Source: Maribacter litoralis (GTDB lineage: Bacteria; Bacteroidota; Bacteroidia; Flavobacteriales; Flavobacteriaceae). Taken from it: DNA of 64,000 bases. This document shows, piece by piece, positions 41,980 to 51,509 of the stretch. A program made the position numbers and the translations under genes. The notes below the pieces were generated by a model. The model made no database searches. It was not told where the DNA came from and saw only the letters and a list, made by a program, of their open reading frames with translations. Location: assembly GCF_003075045.1 (NCBI RefSeq), contig NZ_QCZD01000001.1:1457710-1521709 (forward strand), written 5' to 3'. Position 1 is the first letter of the stretch. The number at the start of each line of letters is the position of its first letter.

Positions 41980-42660
41980 ATGAAAAAATTAATTCTTCTT
42001 TCCGTACTTATCTCAAGCGTATTTACAGGATGTAAAACCGACCAAAAAAAACCTAAAGTTGCTGTTGCCGAAGATAAGGAATTGACCGTTCTTGAAAAAA
42101 TTGCCAATGCAAACGGATTTCAAAACTGGAAAGATGTTGAAAGCATTAAATTCACTTTCAATGTAGATCGAGAAGATGAGCATTTTGAACGTACTTGGTT
42201 ATGGGAAACTGCTTCCAATGATGTGACCAAGATGACGAGACAAGATACTATATCATACAACAGAAAATCTGTAGACAGCACTATGACGGCTACCGATGGA
42301 GGTTTCGTAAATGATAAATTTTGGCTTTTGGCTCCTTACCAACTGGTGTGGGACCAAAAAAGTTTCACCTTCAAACACACAGAAGGGGTTGAAGCTCCCA
42401 TAAGCAAATCTGTTATGCACAAACTGACCACAGTGTATGACAATGATGGTGGTTATACCCCTGGCGATGCGTATGATTATTATTTTGGTGATGATTATAT
42501 TATTAAGGAATGGGTATACAGAAAAGAAAACCAGTCTGAACCAAATATGACGACCACTTGGGAAGATTACAAGGAATTAAACGGATTGAACATCAGTATG
42601 ATGCACAAAAGACCGGATGCCGATTTCTCTTTATACTTTTCTGGGGTCGTGGTGAAATAA
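41980..42660 (+). CDS. Putative lipoprotein
   Basis: 226 residues from the ATG at 41980; a TTG ten codons earlier gives a poor N terminus. Signal peptide with lipobox ending VFTGC (Cys18), so it is lipid-anchored. The mature part holds a repeated aromatic/acidic pattern (FTFNVDREDEHFERTWLW, then FWLLAPYQLVWDQKSF, then YDYYFGDDYIIKEWVYR) suggesting a LolA/LolB-like half barrel, which is common in flavobacterial lipoproteins; this is inference. No domain is recognised with certainty. It reads away from the ECF sigma gene. Confidence 0.75.
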   Translation: MKKLILLSVLISSVFTGCKTDQKKPKVAVAEDKELTVLEKIANANGFQNWKDVESIKFTFNVDREDEHFERTWLWETASNDVTKMTRQDTISYNRKSVDSTMTATDGGFVNDKFWLLAPYQLVWDQKSFTFKHTEGVEAPISKSVMHKLTTVYDNDGGYTPGDAYDYYFGDDYIIKEWVYRKENQSEPNMTTTWEDYKELNGLNISMMHKRPDADFSLYFSGVVVK

Positions 42661-42703
42661 TGTGGTATAAAGTTTGAAGCTCTCTTTATTCATCTACCAT
42701 ACC

Positions 42704-43870
42704 ATGAAACCACTTCTTTTAGTATTATTGCTATTTTCATATATAGGCTATTCTCAACAGACTATTAATGCTATTGTGATAGATAGTGCCGATAATTCCC
42801 CTTTAGAATTTGTTGGCGTTTACAATAGTAAAGACCATACCATTACCAATGAAGATGGGCGCTTTCAATTTTCATCATCATTAGATTCCATTACAATCTA
42901 CCGAGTTGGGTATGATAAACTACACACCGTATTTCAAAAAATTAATGACACCATCTACCTCAACAAAAGTGTATTAGAATTAAATGAAGTCACCGTTACC
43001 AACGAAAAAACGCTTTGGCAAAAAGTAAGGGATTCTATTCGATCTAACTACCCTATCTACCCTTATAAAGAGAAATTTTTGTTGAGAGGCGTTCTACGGT
43101 ATAATGGAGAAATTACACGCATTCAAGATCTTCAAGGAAAATTGGAAAGGAAAACACTTCTATATACAGGAAAAATAAATCCCGACAAAAAAGACTTTAA
43201 GGTTGAGTTGACCAATATGCGTAAAGTAGGTTTAGTTAAAGATGAAAAGAAAGTATATTTCATTTTTGAAACCTTTTACCAACTATTTATGAATTTTACT
43301 CCTATGAACGCTACTGGAGACGCTTTTGATTTGACCGAATCTACTTTTAATAATGGCAGTAAAACCAATCTAAGTTTTCATACCAAACCAGAATTTAATA
43401 ATGAAATCATAAATGGTCATTACATCATTAACAATGACGACAATGCAATTGAAAGAATGTATATGGTAATAAACTCAAAAAATAGTCCATATAAAAAAGA
43501 TGGCAATATTAGGTTTAGAACAGTTGCAGTAGAAAAAGAAATTTCACTATCCAAGTCATTAATTACAAATAGATATTACATAGCTTCTGCAAAATATGAT
43601 GTAAAAGTCGAGGTGACGGATGATAAAAATTCATATACCTCCTACTACGATGTATCCTTTATTCTCACTACATCAGATAACGAAGGTGATTTTGATGTAA
43701 AGAAAAACGTGAGCACCTCAAAAGACTTGTTCAAAATAAAATACCCTTACGACCAGCGTTACTGGAATGCCCAAAATCAATTACTACTTACAAATGAGAT
43801 GTTAGATTTCATTGAAAAAGTGCAAGACCCCTCTAATGAGTTTAAGGTAAGAAACAATATCAAGAACTAA
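42704..43870 (+). CDS. Secreted CarboxypepD_reg-like protein
   Basis: 388 residues from ATG 42704 (a TTG at 42674 gives an unlikely extension). Signal peptide about 1-18 (ends YSQ). Residues about 20-95 form a carboxypeptidase regulatory-like beta sandwich (INAIVIDSADNSPLEFVGV ... NEDGRFQF ... LNEVTV), the module found at the N terminus of many SusC/TonB-type and adhesive Bacteroidota proteins. The remaining ~290 residues are unassigned, mostly beta, with no TonB barrel. It could be a periplasmic or surface protein. It starts 44 bases after the lipoprotein gene, same strand, and its stop is one base from the MFS gene stop on the other strand. Confidence 0.8.
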   Translation: MKPLLLVLLLFSYIGYSQQTINAIVIDSADNSPLEFVGVYNSKDHTITNEDGRFQFSSSLDSITIYRVGYDKLHTVFQKINDTIYLNKSVLELNEVTVTNEKTLWQKVRDSIRSNYPIYPYKEKFLLRGVLRYNGEITRIQDLQGKLERKTLLYTGKINPDKKDFKVELTNMRKVGLVKDEKKVYFIFETFYQLFMNFTPMNATGDAFDLTESTFNNGSKTNLSFHTKPEFNNEIINGHYIINNDDNAIERMYMVINSKNSPYKKDGNIRFRTVAVEKEISLSKSLITNRYYIASAKYDVKVEVTDDKNSYTSYYDVSFILTTSDNEGDFDVKKNVSTSKDLFKIKYPYDQRYWNAQNQLLLTNEMLDFIEKVQDPSNEFKVRNNIKN

Positions 43871-43871
43871 T

Positions 43872-45020
43872 TTATGCTCGCTTTTTCTTTAATAACAATG
43901 TAAAGAGCAAAATTAAGAATCCGCAGGCCAATAGTACTACAAAACTTCTGGTAAGGCTATAATTTTCCGCCAAGAACCCCAGTATTGGAGGCGCACACAA
44001 AAAGCCGGCATAACCGGTACCGGCAATAAAAGCAATTCCTTTAGAGGAATCTATCCCCTTTACATTACCTCCTATTCTAAAGACTTCGGGCACCATGACA
44101 GAAAAACCCAATCCATTAATAGTAAAACCGATAATACTCAACGTAACGTTTGCCGTAAGCACCAAAAAATAACCTATTATTGCCAAAATTGCCCCTAAGG
44201 CAACAATTTTGACGGACCCTATTTTATCGCTGATACCATCACCTAAAAACCTCCCTAAGGTCATGGTTATCTGAAAGCCTAAAAAGCCTAATCCCCATAA
44301 TGCCTCTGGTGCCAATGCAATTTCCTTTAAATATAGTCCGCTCCAATCTACAATAGCACCTTCGCTGCCCATAGCAACAAATGAAATAAGCCCCAGTAAC
44401 AACAAAGGCTTAAGGAGTCCGAAACTAAAGGGTTCATTTTCTACCTCTTCCGCTACTTCAGAAAAATACTGACTTCTAAATTTTACATTGACCAATACAA
44501 CCAACAAAACAGCCAAGAACATATGTAGCACGGGATTTGACAACGGTCCAATTAAAAAACTACCCAACCCTGCCAATACTCCACCTAGACTGAAAAAACC
44601 ATGAGAGGCTGCCATAAACTTTACCTTGTCTTTTTTCTCTATTTCGGTCACAAGGGTATTCATTGCTATATCGGTGATACCGTTAGATGCCCCAAAAAGA
44701 AATAAAGCTACCATGAGCACATAGTAATTTGGTGCCAATAATGGCAACATAGCAGCCATACAGCTCATCATAACGCCACTGAAGGTAACCTTACCTACTC
44801 CATACCTATTGACAATACCAGAAGCAAATGGAAAAACCGTAAACACACCCAAAGCCAAAAAGAATATGGCAATACCCAACTCAGATTTACTGATATTCAA
44901 CGACTCTTTAACCGTAGGTATATAAATTGCCCAGGTACCAAAAAGAATATTAATACTTGCGAAAACCCATGAAGGACCGAAGTATCTAGCATTCCCTAAA
45001 ATTAATCGTAATGATTTCAT
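43872..45020 (-). CDS. MFS transporter
   Basis: 382 residues with about 12 hydrophobic segments, typical length for the major facilitator superfamily. Segments such as LFLFGASNGITDIAMNTLVT and AASHGFFSLGGVLAGLG resemble the FucP/YbjJ-like group. Substrate unknown. It lies 86 bases after kynU on the same strand; whether it moves a kynurenine-pathway compound is only a contextual guess. Confidence 0.88.
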   Translation of the reverse strand: MKSLRLILGNARYFGPSWVFASINILFGTWAIYIPTVKESLNISKSELGIAIFFLALGVFTVFPFASGIVNRYGVGKVTFSGVMMSCMAAMLPLLAPNYYVLMVALFLFGASNGITDIAMNTLVTEIEKKDKVKFMAASHGFFSLGGVLAGLGSFLIGPLSNPVLHMFLAVLLVVLVNVKFRSQYFSEVAEEVENEPFSFGLLKPLLLLGLISFVAMGSEGAIVDWSGLYLKEIALAPEALWGLGFLGFQITMTLGRFLGDGISDKIGSVKIVALGAILAIIGYFLVLTANVTLSIIGFTINGLGFSVMVPEVFRIGGNVKGIDSSKGIAFIAGTGYAGFLCAPPILGFLAENYSLTRSFVVLLACGFLILLFTLLLKKKRA

Positions 45021-45106
45021 TTAGTATTGGTTGTTGGTTGTTGGAAATAAAAGAATACATTTCTATTCTCTATATTCTATCCTCTATTTTCTATTTTCTT
45101 TAAAAT

Positions 45107-46375
45107 CTAATTTGCCAATACTCCCGCTTTTAGAATCTGCCCAAAACGATACATATCTTCATAGGTAGAATAAAAAGGTGCCGGTGCCAAACGAATTACG
45201 TTAGGCTCACGCCAGTCGGTCACCACACCATTTTCCATTAGATAATTGAATAAAGATTTTCCCTGTCCGTGTAAGAATACCGACAATTGACAACCTCTAT
45301 CTTTAGGGGTGATTATTTCAAAAGAACTATCTACTTCCTTATCGATTTCATGTAAAATATATTCCAGATACGAAACGATCAAATTTCTTTTTGCAATCAA
45401 CTTCTCCATACCCACTTCTTCGAACATGGTCAGCGATGCCAAATACGGTGCCACCGATAATACGGGCACATTACTTATTTGCCAAGCATCGGCATTTTCC
45501 ATAGGTTCAAATTCGGGTTTCATAAGAAAGCGGGTTTCTTTTTTTGTTCCCCACCATCCTTCAAAACGTTGAATGTCTTTTTTGTTCAAGTGTTTCTGGT
45601 TTACAAAAATTCCAGAGGCATTTCCTGGTCCGCTATTCATGTATTTGTAACTACACCACGAAGCAAAATCGGCATCCCACTTATGCAGTTTTAGCTCAAC
45701 ATTACCAACGGCATGTGCCAGATCCCAACCCACATTGGCACCAACAGCTTTACCCGCTTTGGTAATGGCTTCCATATCCATTACCTGACCATTGTAATAA
45801 TTTACTCCGCCAATTAAAACAAGTGCCAGTTCATCGCCTAACTCCTCAATTTTTGCAAGTATATCTTCTGTTCTCCAGTGATGTTCTCCTTCACGTTTTT
45901 TTAGCTCCACAATAGTCTCGTCGGGATCTAAACCATGAAAACGAACTTGACTTTGAAACATGTATTGATCGCTAGGAAATGCTTTTTCCTCGCATAGGAT
46001 CTTAATACGTTTTTTTGTGGGATTGTAAAATGAAACCATCAAAAAATGTAGGTTGACCGTTAGGGTATTCATAACAGACACCTCTTCGGGTAAAGCACCT
46101 ACCACTTTGGCCAATGGCTCAGCTAACCGCTCATGATAGTCCCACCAAGGTTTTTCTGCATAAAAATGACCTTCTACGGCTAATTCTGCCCAATCTTTCA
46201 TCACTTCATCAACAAAAGCCTTCGTACGTTTTGGCTGAAGACCTAGCGAGTTTCCTGTAAAATAAATAACCTCTTTTCCGTTTATCTTAGGAAAAATGAA
46301 CTCATCTCTATATGTACTTAAGTGGTCTTGTGCATCTAACGATTGTGCAAATTCCAACGTATTTTTAAACTCCAT
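45107..46375 (-). CDS. kynU: Kynureninase
   Basis: PLP enzyme that cleaves kynurenine or 3-hydroxykynurenine to anthranilate or 3-hydroxyanthranilate plus alanine. 422 residues. Visible: IYFTGNSLGLQP near 37-48, GWDLAHAVGN with Asp218, and the Schiff-base Lys244 in CSYKYMNSGPG; C-terminal REPNVIRLAPAPFYSTYEDM. The partner monooxygenase kmo is 28 kb away on the same strand. The other pathway genes (tdo, kynB, haaO, nadC) are not in the window. A MFS gene follows downstream. Confidence 0.96.
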   Translation of the reverse strand: MEFKNTLEFAQSLDAQDHLSTYRDEFIFPKINGKEVIYFTGNSLGLQPKRTKAFVDEVMKDWAELAVEGHFYAEKPWWDYHERLAEPLAKVVGALPEEVSVMNTLTVNLHFLMVSFYNPTKKRIKILCEEKAFPSDQYMFQSQVRFHGLDPDETIVELKKREGEHHWRTEDILAKIEELGDELALVLIGGVNYYNGQVMDMEAITKAGKAVGANVGWDLAHAVGNVELKLHKWDADFASWCSYKYMNSGPGNASGIFVNQKHLNKKDIQRFEGWWGTKKETRFLMKPEFEPMENADAWQISNVPVLSVAPYLASLTMFEEVGMEKLIAKRNLIVSYLEYILHEIDKEVDSSFEIITPKDRGCQLSVFLHGQGKSLFNYLMENGVVTDWREPNVIRLAPAPFYSTYEDMYRFGQILKAGVLAN

Positions 46376-46442
46376 AGCTAATTTTATATAAAAGTAAACA
46401 TATGCCCAGTATTATGGATAGTACTACCAACAATCCTTTATG

Positions 46443-46910
46443 TTATTCGGTTCTTAATCGCATTTCTATCATATGTCTTTTAAACCCTTTTTTCTCATAG
46501 GCACGTATGGCAGAATCATTGTCGCTGTATACATCTAACTTAATTTCGGTTAAGCCCGCATTTGTTGCCCAATCTATTAATGCATCAATAATTTTACCGT
46601 TCAAACCTCTACCCCTATAATTTGGATCTGTGTACATAAAGCCTAAATACGCAAAAGTTTCATGGTCAAGATAATCTCTAGCAGGTTTTTCCAAAGCATA
46701 CCCTGTGGCCACTATTTTATCGTCGTGGCACGCCACCAAAACAGTAGCTCTTGGGTTTTCTAAAAGCGCTTCTAAATCATAATAAATAACTCCTCTTCCC
46801 TTAATGGTAGGGTTCATGGGGCGTTCTGCATTGACAACTTCTTGTTCATGCAGTCGTAATACGGGCAAATCGCTTTTTACGGCTTCCCTTATCTCTATTA
46901 CATTATTCAT
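46443..46910 (-). CDS. GNAT family N-acetyltransferase
   Basis: 155 residues, one complete GNAT domain. The acetyl-CoA pyrophosphate-binding loop is seen as YRGRGLNGKIIDAL, with strand beta4 just before (FAYLGFMYTDPN) and a C-terminal YEKKGFKRHMIEMRL typical of the family. The acceptor is unknown. It is divergent from the methyltransferase gene (62 bases) and 67 bases upstream of kynU on the same strand. Confidence 0.88.
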   Translation of the reverse strand: MNNVIEIREAVKSDLPVLRLHEQEVVNAERPMNPTIKGRGVIYYDLEALLENPRATVLVACHDDKIVATGYALEKPARDYLDHETFAYLGFMYTDPNYRGRGLNGKIIDALIDWATNAGLTEIKLDVYSDNDSAIRAYEKKGFKRHMIEMRLRTE

Positions 46911-46951
46911 CGCTCTCTTATTTCAGACCCTTAAATTAAGGCTTAAAACCC

Positions 46952-46959
46952 TATTTTTG
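46952..46959 (+). promoter_or_regulatory. -7 promoter element TATTTTTG
   Basis: Matches TAnnTTTG, 13 bases before the methyltransferase ATG. No TTTG at the expected upstream position. Confidence 0.45.
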
Positions 46960-46972
46960 CAAAAAGAAACGC

Positions 46973-47614
46973 ATGCATTTTTTATCGCCACTTTTAGAAA
47001 ACTACTTAGCGGACCACTCTCAACCAGAACCTAAATTATTACAGGAGCTTACACGAGAAACCCATTTAAAAGTAATACAGCCACGTATGCTTACCGGGCA
47101 TTTTCAAGGTCGTGTTCTAAGTTTGCTTTCTAAATTGATAAACCCTGCTACTATACTTGAAATTGGCACGTATACAGGTTATTCTGCCTTATGCCTTGCG
47201 GAAGGATTACAGAAAAATGGCCAACTGCACACCATTGATGTCAATGCAGAACTGGAACAAATTCAGCGTACTTTTTTTGACCGAAGCGGTTATGGCGAAC
47301 AGATTGTACAACATGTGGGCAATGCCCTAGATATTATTCCTAAAATGGATATCACCTTTGACCTTATTTTTATCGATGCCGAAAAGAAACAGTACGATAA
47401 ATATCTTGAAGCCGTATTACCTAAAACCAAACCCGGCTCTGTAATACTTTCCGACAATGTATTATGGTCGGGCAAAGTGGTAGAGCCCTTAAACCCAAAA
47501 GATGTTACCACAAAGGTATTGTTAGATTACAATAAGAAATTGAGCGATCATCCACTATTGGATACGGTTCTTTTGCCTATACGTGACGGACTGACTTTAA
47601 GTAGGGTGAAATAA
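46973..47614 (+). CDS. Class I SAM-dependent O-methyltransferase
   Basis: 213 residues, the caffeoyl-CoA/catechol O-methyltransferase-like family (Methyltransf_3). SAM-binding motif I is ILEIGTYTGYSALCLAEGL; the metal-binding FIDAEKKQYDKYLE and SDNVLWSGKV follow. The substrate, probably a catechol-like hydroxyl, is unknown. The last 38 bases overlap the PAP2 gene on the opposite strand. Confidence 0.92.
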   Translation: MHFLSPLLENYLADHSQPEPKLLQELTRETHLKVIQPRMLTGHFQGRVLSLLSKLINPATILEIGTYTGYSALCLAEGLQKNGQLHTIDVNAELEQIQRTFFDRSGYGEQIVQHVGNALDIIPKMDITFDLIFIDAEKKQYDKYLEAVLPKTKPGSVILSDNVLWSGKVVEPLNPKDVTTKVLLDYNKKLSDHPLLDTVLLPIRDGLTLSRVK

Positions 47615-48152
47615 TCAAGCCATATAATTTATAAAACAGCCAAGCTGAAAATATACCTACCAAAGCACCTACCATAAGGTCTATTGGAAAGTGAACACCT
47701 ACGTACACCCTACTCATAGCAAATAAAATAGGCCATATATAAAATAGGTACACCCATTTAAAATGCCGTCTTAAAAATAATACGGTCAACGTTATTATAG
47801 AAAAAGAAGATGAAGCGTGACCAGAAAAAAAGCTAAACCCAGACGGACTCCTTAAAATACGGATCAGTGTATTTAACTCTTCATCGTTATTAGGTCTTAA
47901 ACGTGCTACTACATGCTTTGTTAAATCTGTTACCGTAGCTACAAAATATGCCATAATCAATATGGTCAAAATCATTGCCAAAGCATCTTTCTTCGGGAAT
48001 TTTATAAAGAAAAGTATGATAATAAGTGCAAATAGTGGAATCCAAGGAGGAAATTTGGTAACGGTAGACCAAAAAGCATCGTACTGTTCTATACCAAGAC
48101 TGTTGAGATAGACAAAGGCATCTCGATCCCATTGTAAAATCTCATCTAACAT
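47577..48152 (-). CDS. PAP2-family membrane phosphatase
   Basis: 191 residues with about five to six membrane helices. The three phosphatase motifs are complete: KHVVARLRP (K-x6-RP), PSGFSFFSGHASS (PSGH-like) and SRVYVGVHFPIDLMVG (SR-x5-H-x3-D). Likely substrates are undecaprenyl or phosphatidyl phosphates at the inner membrane. It is separated by 6 bases from tatA upstream, so the two are one operon. It converges with the methyltransferase gene, overlapping by 38 bases. Confidence 0.93.
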   Translation of the reverse strand: MLDEILQWDRDAFVYLNSLGIEQYDAFWSTVTKFPPWIPLFALIIILFFIKFPKKDALAMILTILIMAYFVATVTDLTKHVVARLRPNNDEELNTLIRILRSPSGFSFFSGHASSSFSIITLTVLFLRRHFKWVYLFYIWPILFAMSRVYVGVHFPIDLMVGALVGIFSAWLFYKLYGLIISPYLKSVRHV

Positions 48153-48158
48153 AGTAGA

Positions 48159-48497
48159 TTATTTTCTCTTGATCGTGCCGGTTACTTCATTGATATTTTT
48201 ACTAACGTCATTAATTTGTTTTTTGACGTCGGTTCCTAAGCCAGAACTAATATCTTGTTTCATGTCATCAATATCTTTTTTAATATCGGTCACAAAACTA
48301 GTGTCTATGCCTTGTTTGTCGGCACTTTTTTGAATCTCCTGTTTAATATCCTCGGTTGCATCTTTCAATTGGCGCATACCTTTGCCCAAGCCCTTTGCAA
48401 TTCCAGGAATTTTGTCGGCACCAAAAACCATCACTACGATAAACATAATGAAGAAAATTTCTGCGCCACTAATAAATAATGAATACATAGCAATCAT
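48159..48497 (-). CDS. tatA: Twin-arginine translocase subunit TatA/TatE
   Basis: 112 residues. One N-terminal transmembrane helix (LFISGAEIFFIMFIVVMVF), then the family's FGADKIPGIAKGLGKGMRQLKDATEDIKQEI amphipathic helix pattern (read here in two parts) and a charged, coiled-coil tail. TatA forms the protein-conducting assembly of the Tat system for folded proteins. A start three codons later (48488) is equally possible. tatC is not in the window. It precedes the PAP2 gene by 6 bases. Confidence 0.92.
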   Translation of the reverse strand: MIAMYSLFISGAEIFFIMFIVVMVFGADKIPGIAKGLGKGMRQLKDATEDIKQEIQKSADKQGIDTSFVTDIKKDIDDMKQDISSGLGTDVKKQINDVSKNINEVTGTIKRK

Positions 48498-48530
48498 ACT
48501 ACAAATATAAACAAGTTTAGTATCGAAATT

Positions 48531-48562
48531 AAAAAAGCCCCGTAGTTATACGAGGCTTTTTT
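48531..48562 (-). terminator. Terminator of the M1 peptidase operon
   Basis: Stem AAAAAAGCCCCGTA / TACGAGGCTTTTTT (one mismatch, four-base loop) about 20 bases downstream of the M1 peptidase stop on the minus strand. Confidence 0.75.
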
Positions 48563-48580
48563 CAATAAATGTTTTGTTAA

Positions 48581-50893
48581 TTATTTTCCTTTGATTCCTT
48601 CTTTCATTTTATCGAAATCACTATCCTGCTCTTTCTTTGGCCAGCTATTGTTAGTAGTGTCAATGTCGGCAGTCTCCATTTTAGGATCTATCTGTATCCC
48701 TTTTAACTCTGATGTAGAAGAAATAACCATGCTTACCTCTTTACTATTCTTTCTCCAGATTTCTGGCGGGTAGGTTACATTCTTTACAGAACCATCTGCA
48801 TACGTATATTCAACGATCAATGGCATTGGTAGGCCACCTGGGCTATTATACGTTACTTCGTAAAAATACTTAGGTTCTTTAATTGCCGCTCTTTCAGCTG
48901 CGGTCATATTATCCATCATAAACTCCTTTAGAGTTTTAGAAGTTTCCGAAGGTAAGTTATCCTTCAATTCTGGCGCAACAATATCGGTGTCACCATACTC
49001 TTCTAAATATACCATTGGTGGCAAGTTAGATTCTGGTATACCACGCTCTGCTAAATAAGCTTTCATTTTTTTGTTAGGCTTATCGCTAACATAGTATTTC
49101 TTAATATCCTTAACGGCCATATCTACATAATCGGTAGTATAGAACCATCCTCTCCAGTACCAATCTAAATCAACGGCAGATGCATCTTCCATTGTTCTAA
49201 AGAAATCTTCTGGTGTTGGGTGTTTAAATTTCCAACGTTGAGAATACGTTTTAAAAGCATGGTCGAACAACTCACGGCCCATAACGGTCTCTCTTAAAAT
49301 ATTCAATGCCGTTGCAGGTTTTCCGTATGCGTTTGGCCCTAGTTGAAAAACATTTTCTGGGTTTGACATAATTGGAGAAATGGTACTTTGATCACCACTC
49401 ATGTACGGTACAATCTTCGCAGGGTCTCCTCTTCTAGATGGGTATTTTGCATTTGGTGCAATAGCTTCTGGATACGCTTCACCAAATTCTTGCTCTGCCA
49501 TGTATTGCATAAAGGTATCCAAACCTTCGTCCATCCATCCCCATTGACGCTCATCTGAGTTTACGATCATTGGGAAAAAGTTATGTCCAACTTCGTGAAT
49601 AATTACACTGATCATACCATATTTAGTTCTGTCTGAGTAGCTACCATCTTTATTTGGTCTACCGTAGTTCCAGCAGATCATTGGGTACTCCATACCTTGA
49701 CGCTTAGCGTGTACAGATATCGCTTTTGGATAAGGGTAGTCAAACGTATGCGAAGAATAAGATTTCAACGTATGCGCTACAGCTTTTGTAGAATACTCTT
49801 CCCATAACGGGTTACCTTCTTTTGGGTACATCGATACGGCCATAACATCTCTGTTACCTAATTTTACCGCTTGCATGTCCCAAATGAACTTTCTAGATGT
49901 TGCAAAACCAAAATCGCGAACATTCTCCGCTTTTAGTTTCCACGTTTTTGTTTTATCTGAGAATCCTTTTTCAGCTGCTTCTGCTTCTGCTTGGGTTACA
50001 ATGATAACAGGTTTGTCGTACGACTTTTTAGCTAACTCGTAACGACGCATCATTTCTTTGGTATATACCTCTTTTCTGTTTTGAAGTACACCGGTACCAT
50101 CTAAAATATGATCTGCCGGTACCGTAATGTTCACTTCGTAGTTTCCAAAAGGAAGTGCGAATTCCCCATTACCCCAAAATTGGTGGTTCTGCCATCCTTC
50201 TACATCATTATAAACCGCCATTCTTGGAAAGAACTGTGCAATTACATAGGCTCTGTTACCATCTTCTTCAAAAAACTCATAACCCGATCTAGCTCTATTT
50301 ATCGTATGATCAGGTATGTTATAGTTCCACTTAATATCAAAAGAAAACTTATCGCCACTTTTTAGCGGAGTAGGTAAATCTACACGCATCATGGTAAAGT
50401 TAATGGTATAAGGCAATGCTTTACCAGAATCATCTTTTACATAATCGATATTGAATCCGCCATCAAAAGCCTCGGTCATAAAGTTACCTACAAACTTTTC
50501 TGGTGAATCACCTAAAGAAATTCCGCTACCGTTCTTTAATGCTGCCTTAGAATCTTTTTCTCTCACATTTTGATCTAATTGCACCCATAAATACTCTAGA
50601 TCATCTGGTGAATTGTTTGTATATGTAATAGTTTCTTCTCCAAATAATTTGGCATTCTTATCATCTAAACGAATGTCCATTACATAATCTGCCTGTTGCT
50701 GGTAGTAATCGGGCCCTGGCGCACCAGATGCAGACCTGTAGGTGTTGGGAGTAGAAAACTCTTCGTATAACTGCTTAAACTTACTCTGGTTGTAGTGCCC
50801 AGGTTCCTTTTCTTTAGTTACCGTCTCTTGTGCAAAGGTTACACCGGCGAAAAGGAATAAAATAGACGCGAATGCGTACTTTATTCTTATCAT
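48581..50893 (-). CDS. Secreted M1-family metallopeptidase
   Basis: 770 residues, with signal peptide about 1-21 (ends VTFAQ). The zinc site is HEVGH at 433-437 with the third ligand Glu456 in WMDEGLDTF. An MEYP segment (401-404) stands where aminopeptidases N have GAMEN. It is a periplasmic or surface peptidase probably acting on peptides for nutrition. No T9SS C-terminal domain is seen, so it is most likely periplasmic. It is the last gene of a four-gene run with DUF6702 and two CarboxypepD_reg proteins (gaps of 36, 58 and an 11-base overlap). Confidence 0.93.
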   Translation of the reverse strand: MIRIKYAFASILFLFAGVTFAQETVTKEKEPGHYNQSKFKQLYEEFSTPNTYRSASGAPGPDYYQQQADYVMDIRLDDKNAKLFGEETITYTNNSPDDLEYLWVQLDQNVREKDSKAALKNGSGISLGDSPEKFVGNFMTEAFDGGFNIDYVKDDSGKALPYTINFTMMRVDLPTPLKSGDKFSFDIKWNYNIPDHTINRARSGYEFFEEDGNRAYVIAQFFPRMAVYNDVEGWQNHQFWGNGEFALPFGNYEVNITVPADHILDGTGVLQNRKEVYTKEMMRRYELAKKSYDKPVIIVTQAEAEAAEKGFSDKTKTWKLKAENVRDFGFATSRKFIWDMQAVKLGNRDVMAVSMYPKEGNPLWEEYSTKAVAHTLKSYSSHTFDYPYPKAISVHAKRQGMEYPMICWNYGRPNKDGSYSDRTKYGMISVIIHEVGHNFFPMIVNSDERQWGWMDEGLDTFMQYMAEQEFGEAYPEAIAPNAKYPSRRGDPAKIVPYMSGDQSTISPIMSNPENVFQLGPNAYGKPATALNILRETVMGRELFDHAFKTYSQRWKFKHPTPEDFFRTMEDASAVDLDWYWRGWFYTTDYVDMAVKDIKKYYVSDKPNKKMKAYLAERGIPESNLPPMVYLEEYGDTDIVAPELKDNLPSETSKTLKEFMMDNMTAAERAAIKEPKYFYEVTYNSPGGLPMPLIVEYTYADGSVKNVTYPPEIWRKNSKEVSMVISSTSELKGIQIDPKMETADIDTTNNSWPKKEQDSDFDKMKEGIKGK

Positions 50894-50951
50894 TACTTGG
50901 TTTTTTTAGTGTCCGAAAATTAAAGTTTTTATAGGGATATCTTAATATATG

Positions 50952-51473
50952 TTACAAATTTAACATTCCTTTAGGACGAGATTTTACAAGAACATGGCTT
51001 TTTTTCTTGCCTTTTACTTTCATATGTAGCACATTTTGCTGATCATCATAAATATCTGTCAGCACTTCATTGGTAATACCAATTTGTTTTAATGTGGCAA
51101 GTGGTACATTGGGTACCTCTAGGTAACAGATAACCATATCGCTATCATACTTATGGCCTATAAAATCGTAGGTTACGTTTTCTGAATTGACCTCTACCAA
51201 AAATTTTGTTCTCAGGTATTTTACTAGAAAATCTTTATCTACATCATTTTCCTTTTCGGTGCCCAGATTTGCAGTATACCCATATCGCTCTTTTAGCACC
51301 GCGTTCATATCATCAATAAAAACACGGGTAATGATCTGTATGGCCTCATCTTTTTCCGAGTAGTTCACATTGGTAACACTAATGTAGAATTTATGTGCCC
51401 CGGCAAATGCAAAAAGGGGAAGTATCAATAACACCAATACTGGTTTAAAAATTTTCATATTGTATGGTTTCAT
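50952..51473 (-). CDS. DUF6702 family protein
   Basis: 173 residues. N-terminal signal peptide (VLLILPLFAFAGA); start at 51473 or the in-frame ATG at 51458 (MKIFKPV), which gives the more typical signal peptide. The mature part opens AHKFYISVTNVNYSE, followed by ITRVFIDDMNAVL and ENVTYDFIGHKY, the pattern of DUF6702, a beta-rich periplasmic family of Bacteroidota without known function. It stands between the CarboxypepD_reg pair and the M1 peptidase, a neighbourhood I recall in other Flavobacteriaceae; a joint role in processing or display of the peptidase is inference. Confidence 0.85.
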   Translation of the reverse strand: MKPYNMKIFKPVLVLLILPLFAFAGAHKFYISVTNVNYSEKDEAIQIITRVFIDDMNAVLKERYGYTANLGTEKENDVDKDFLVKYLRTKFLVEVNSENVTYDFIGHKYDSDMVICYLEVPNVPLATLKQIGITNEVLTDIYDDQQNVLHMKVKGKKKSHVLVKSRPKGMLNL

Positions 51474-51509
51474 ATCATATTAGCAAAGCACATGCCAAAT
51501 ATAACACCC

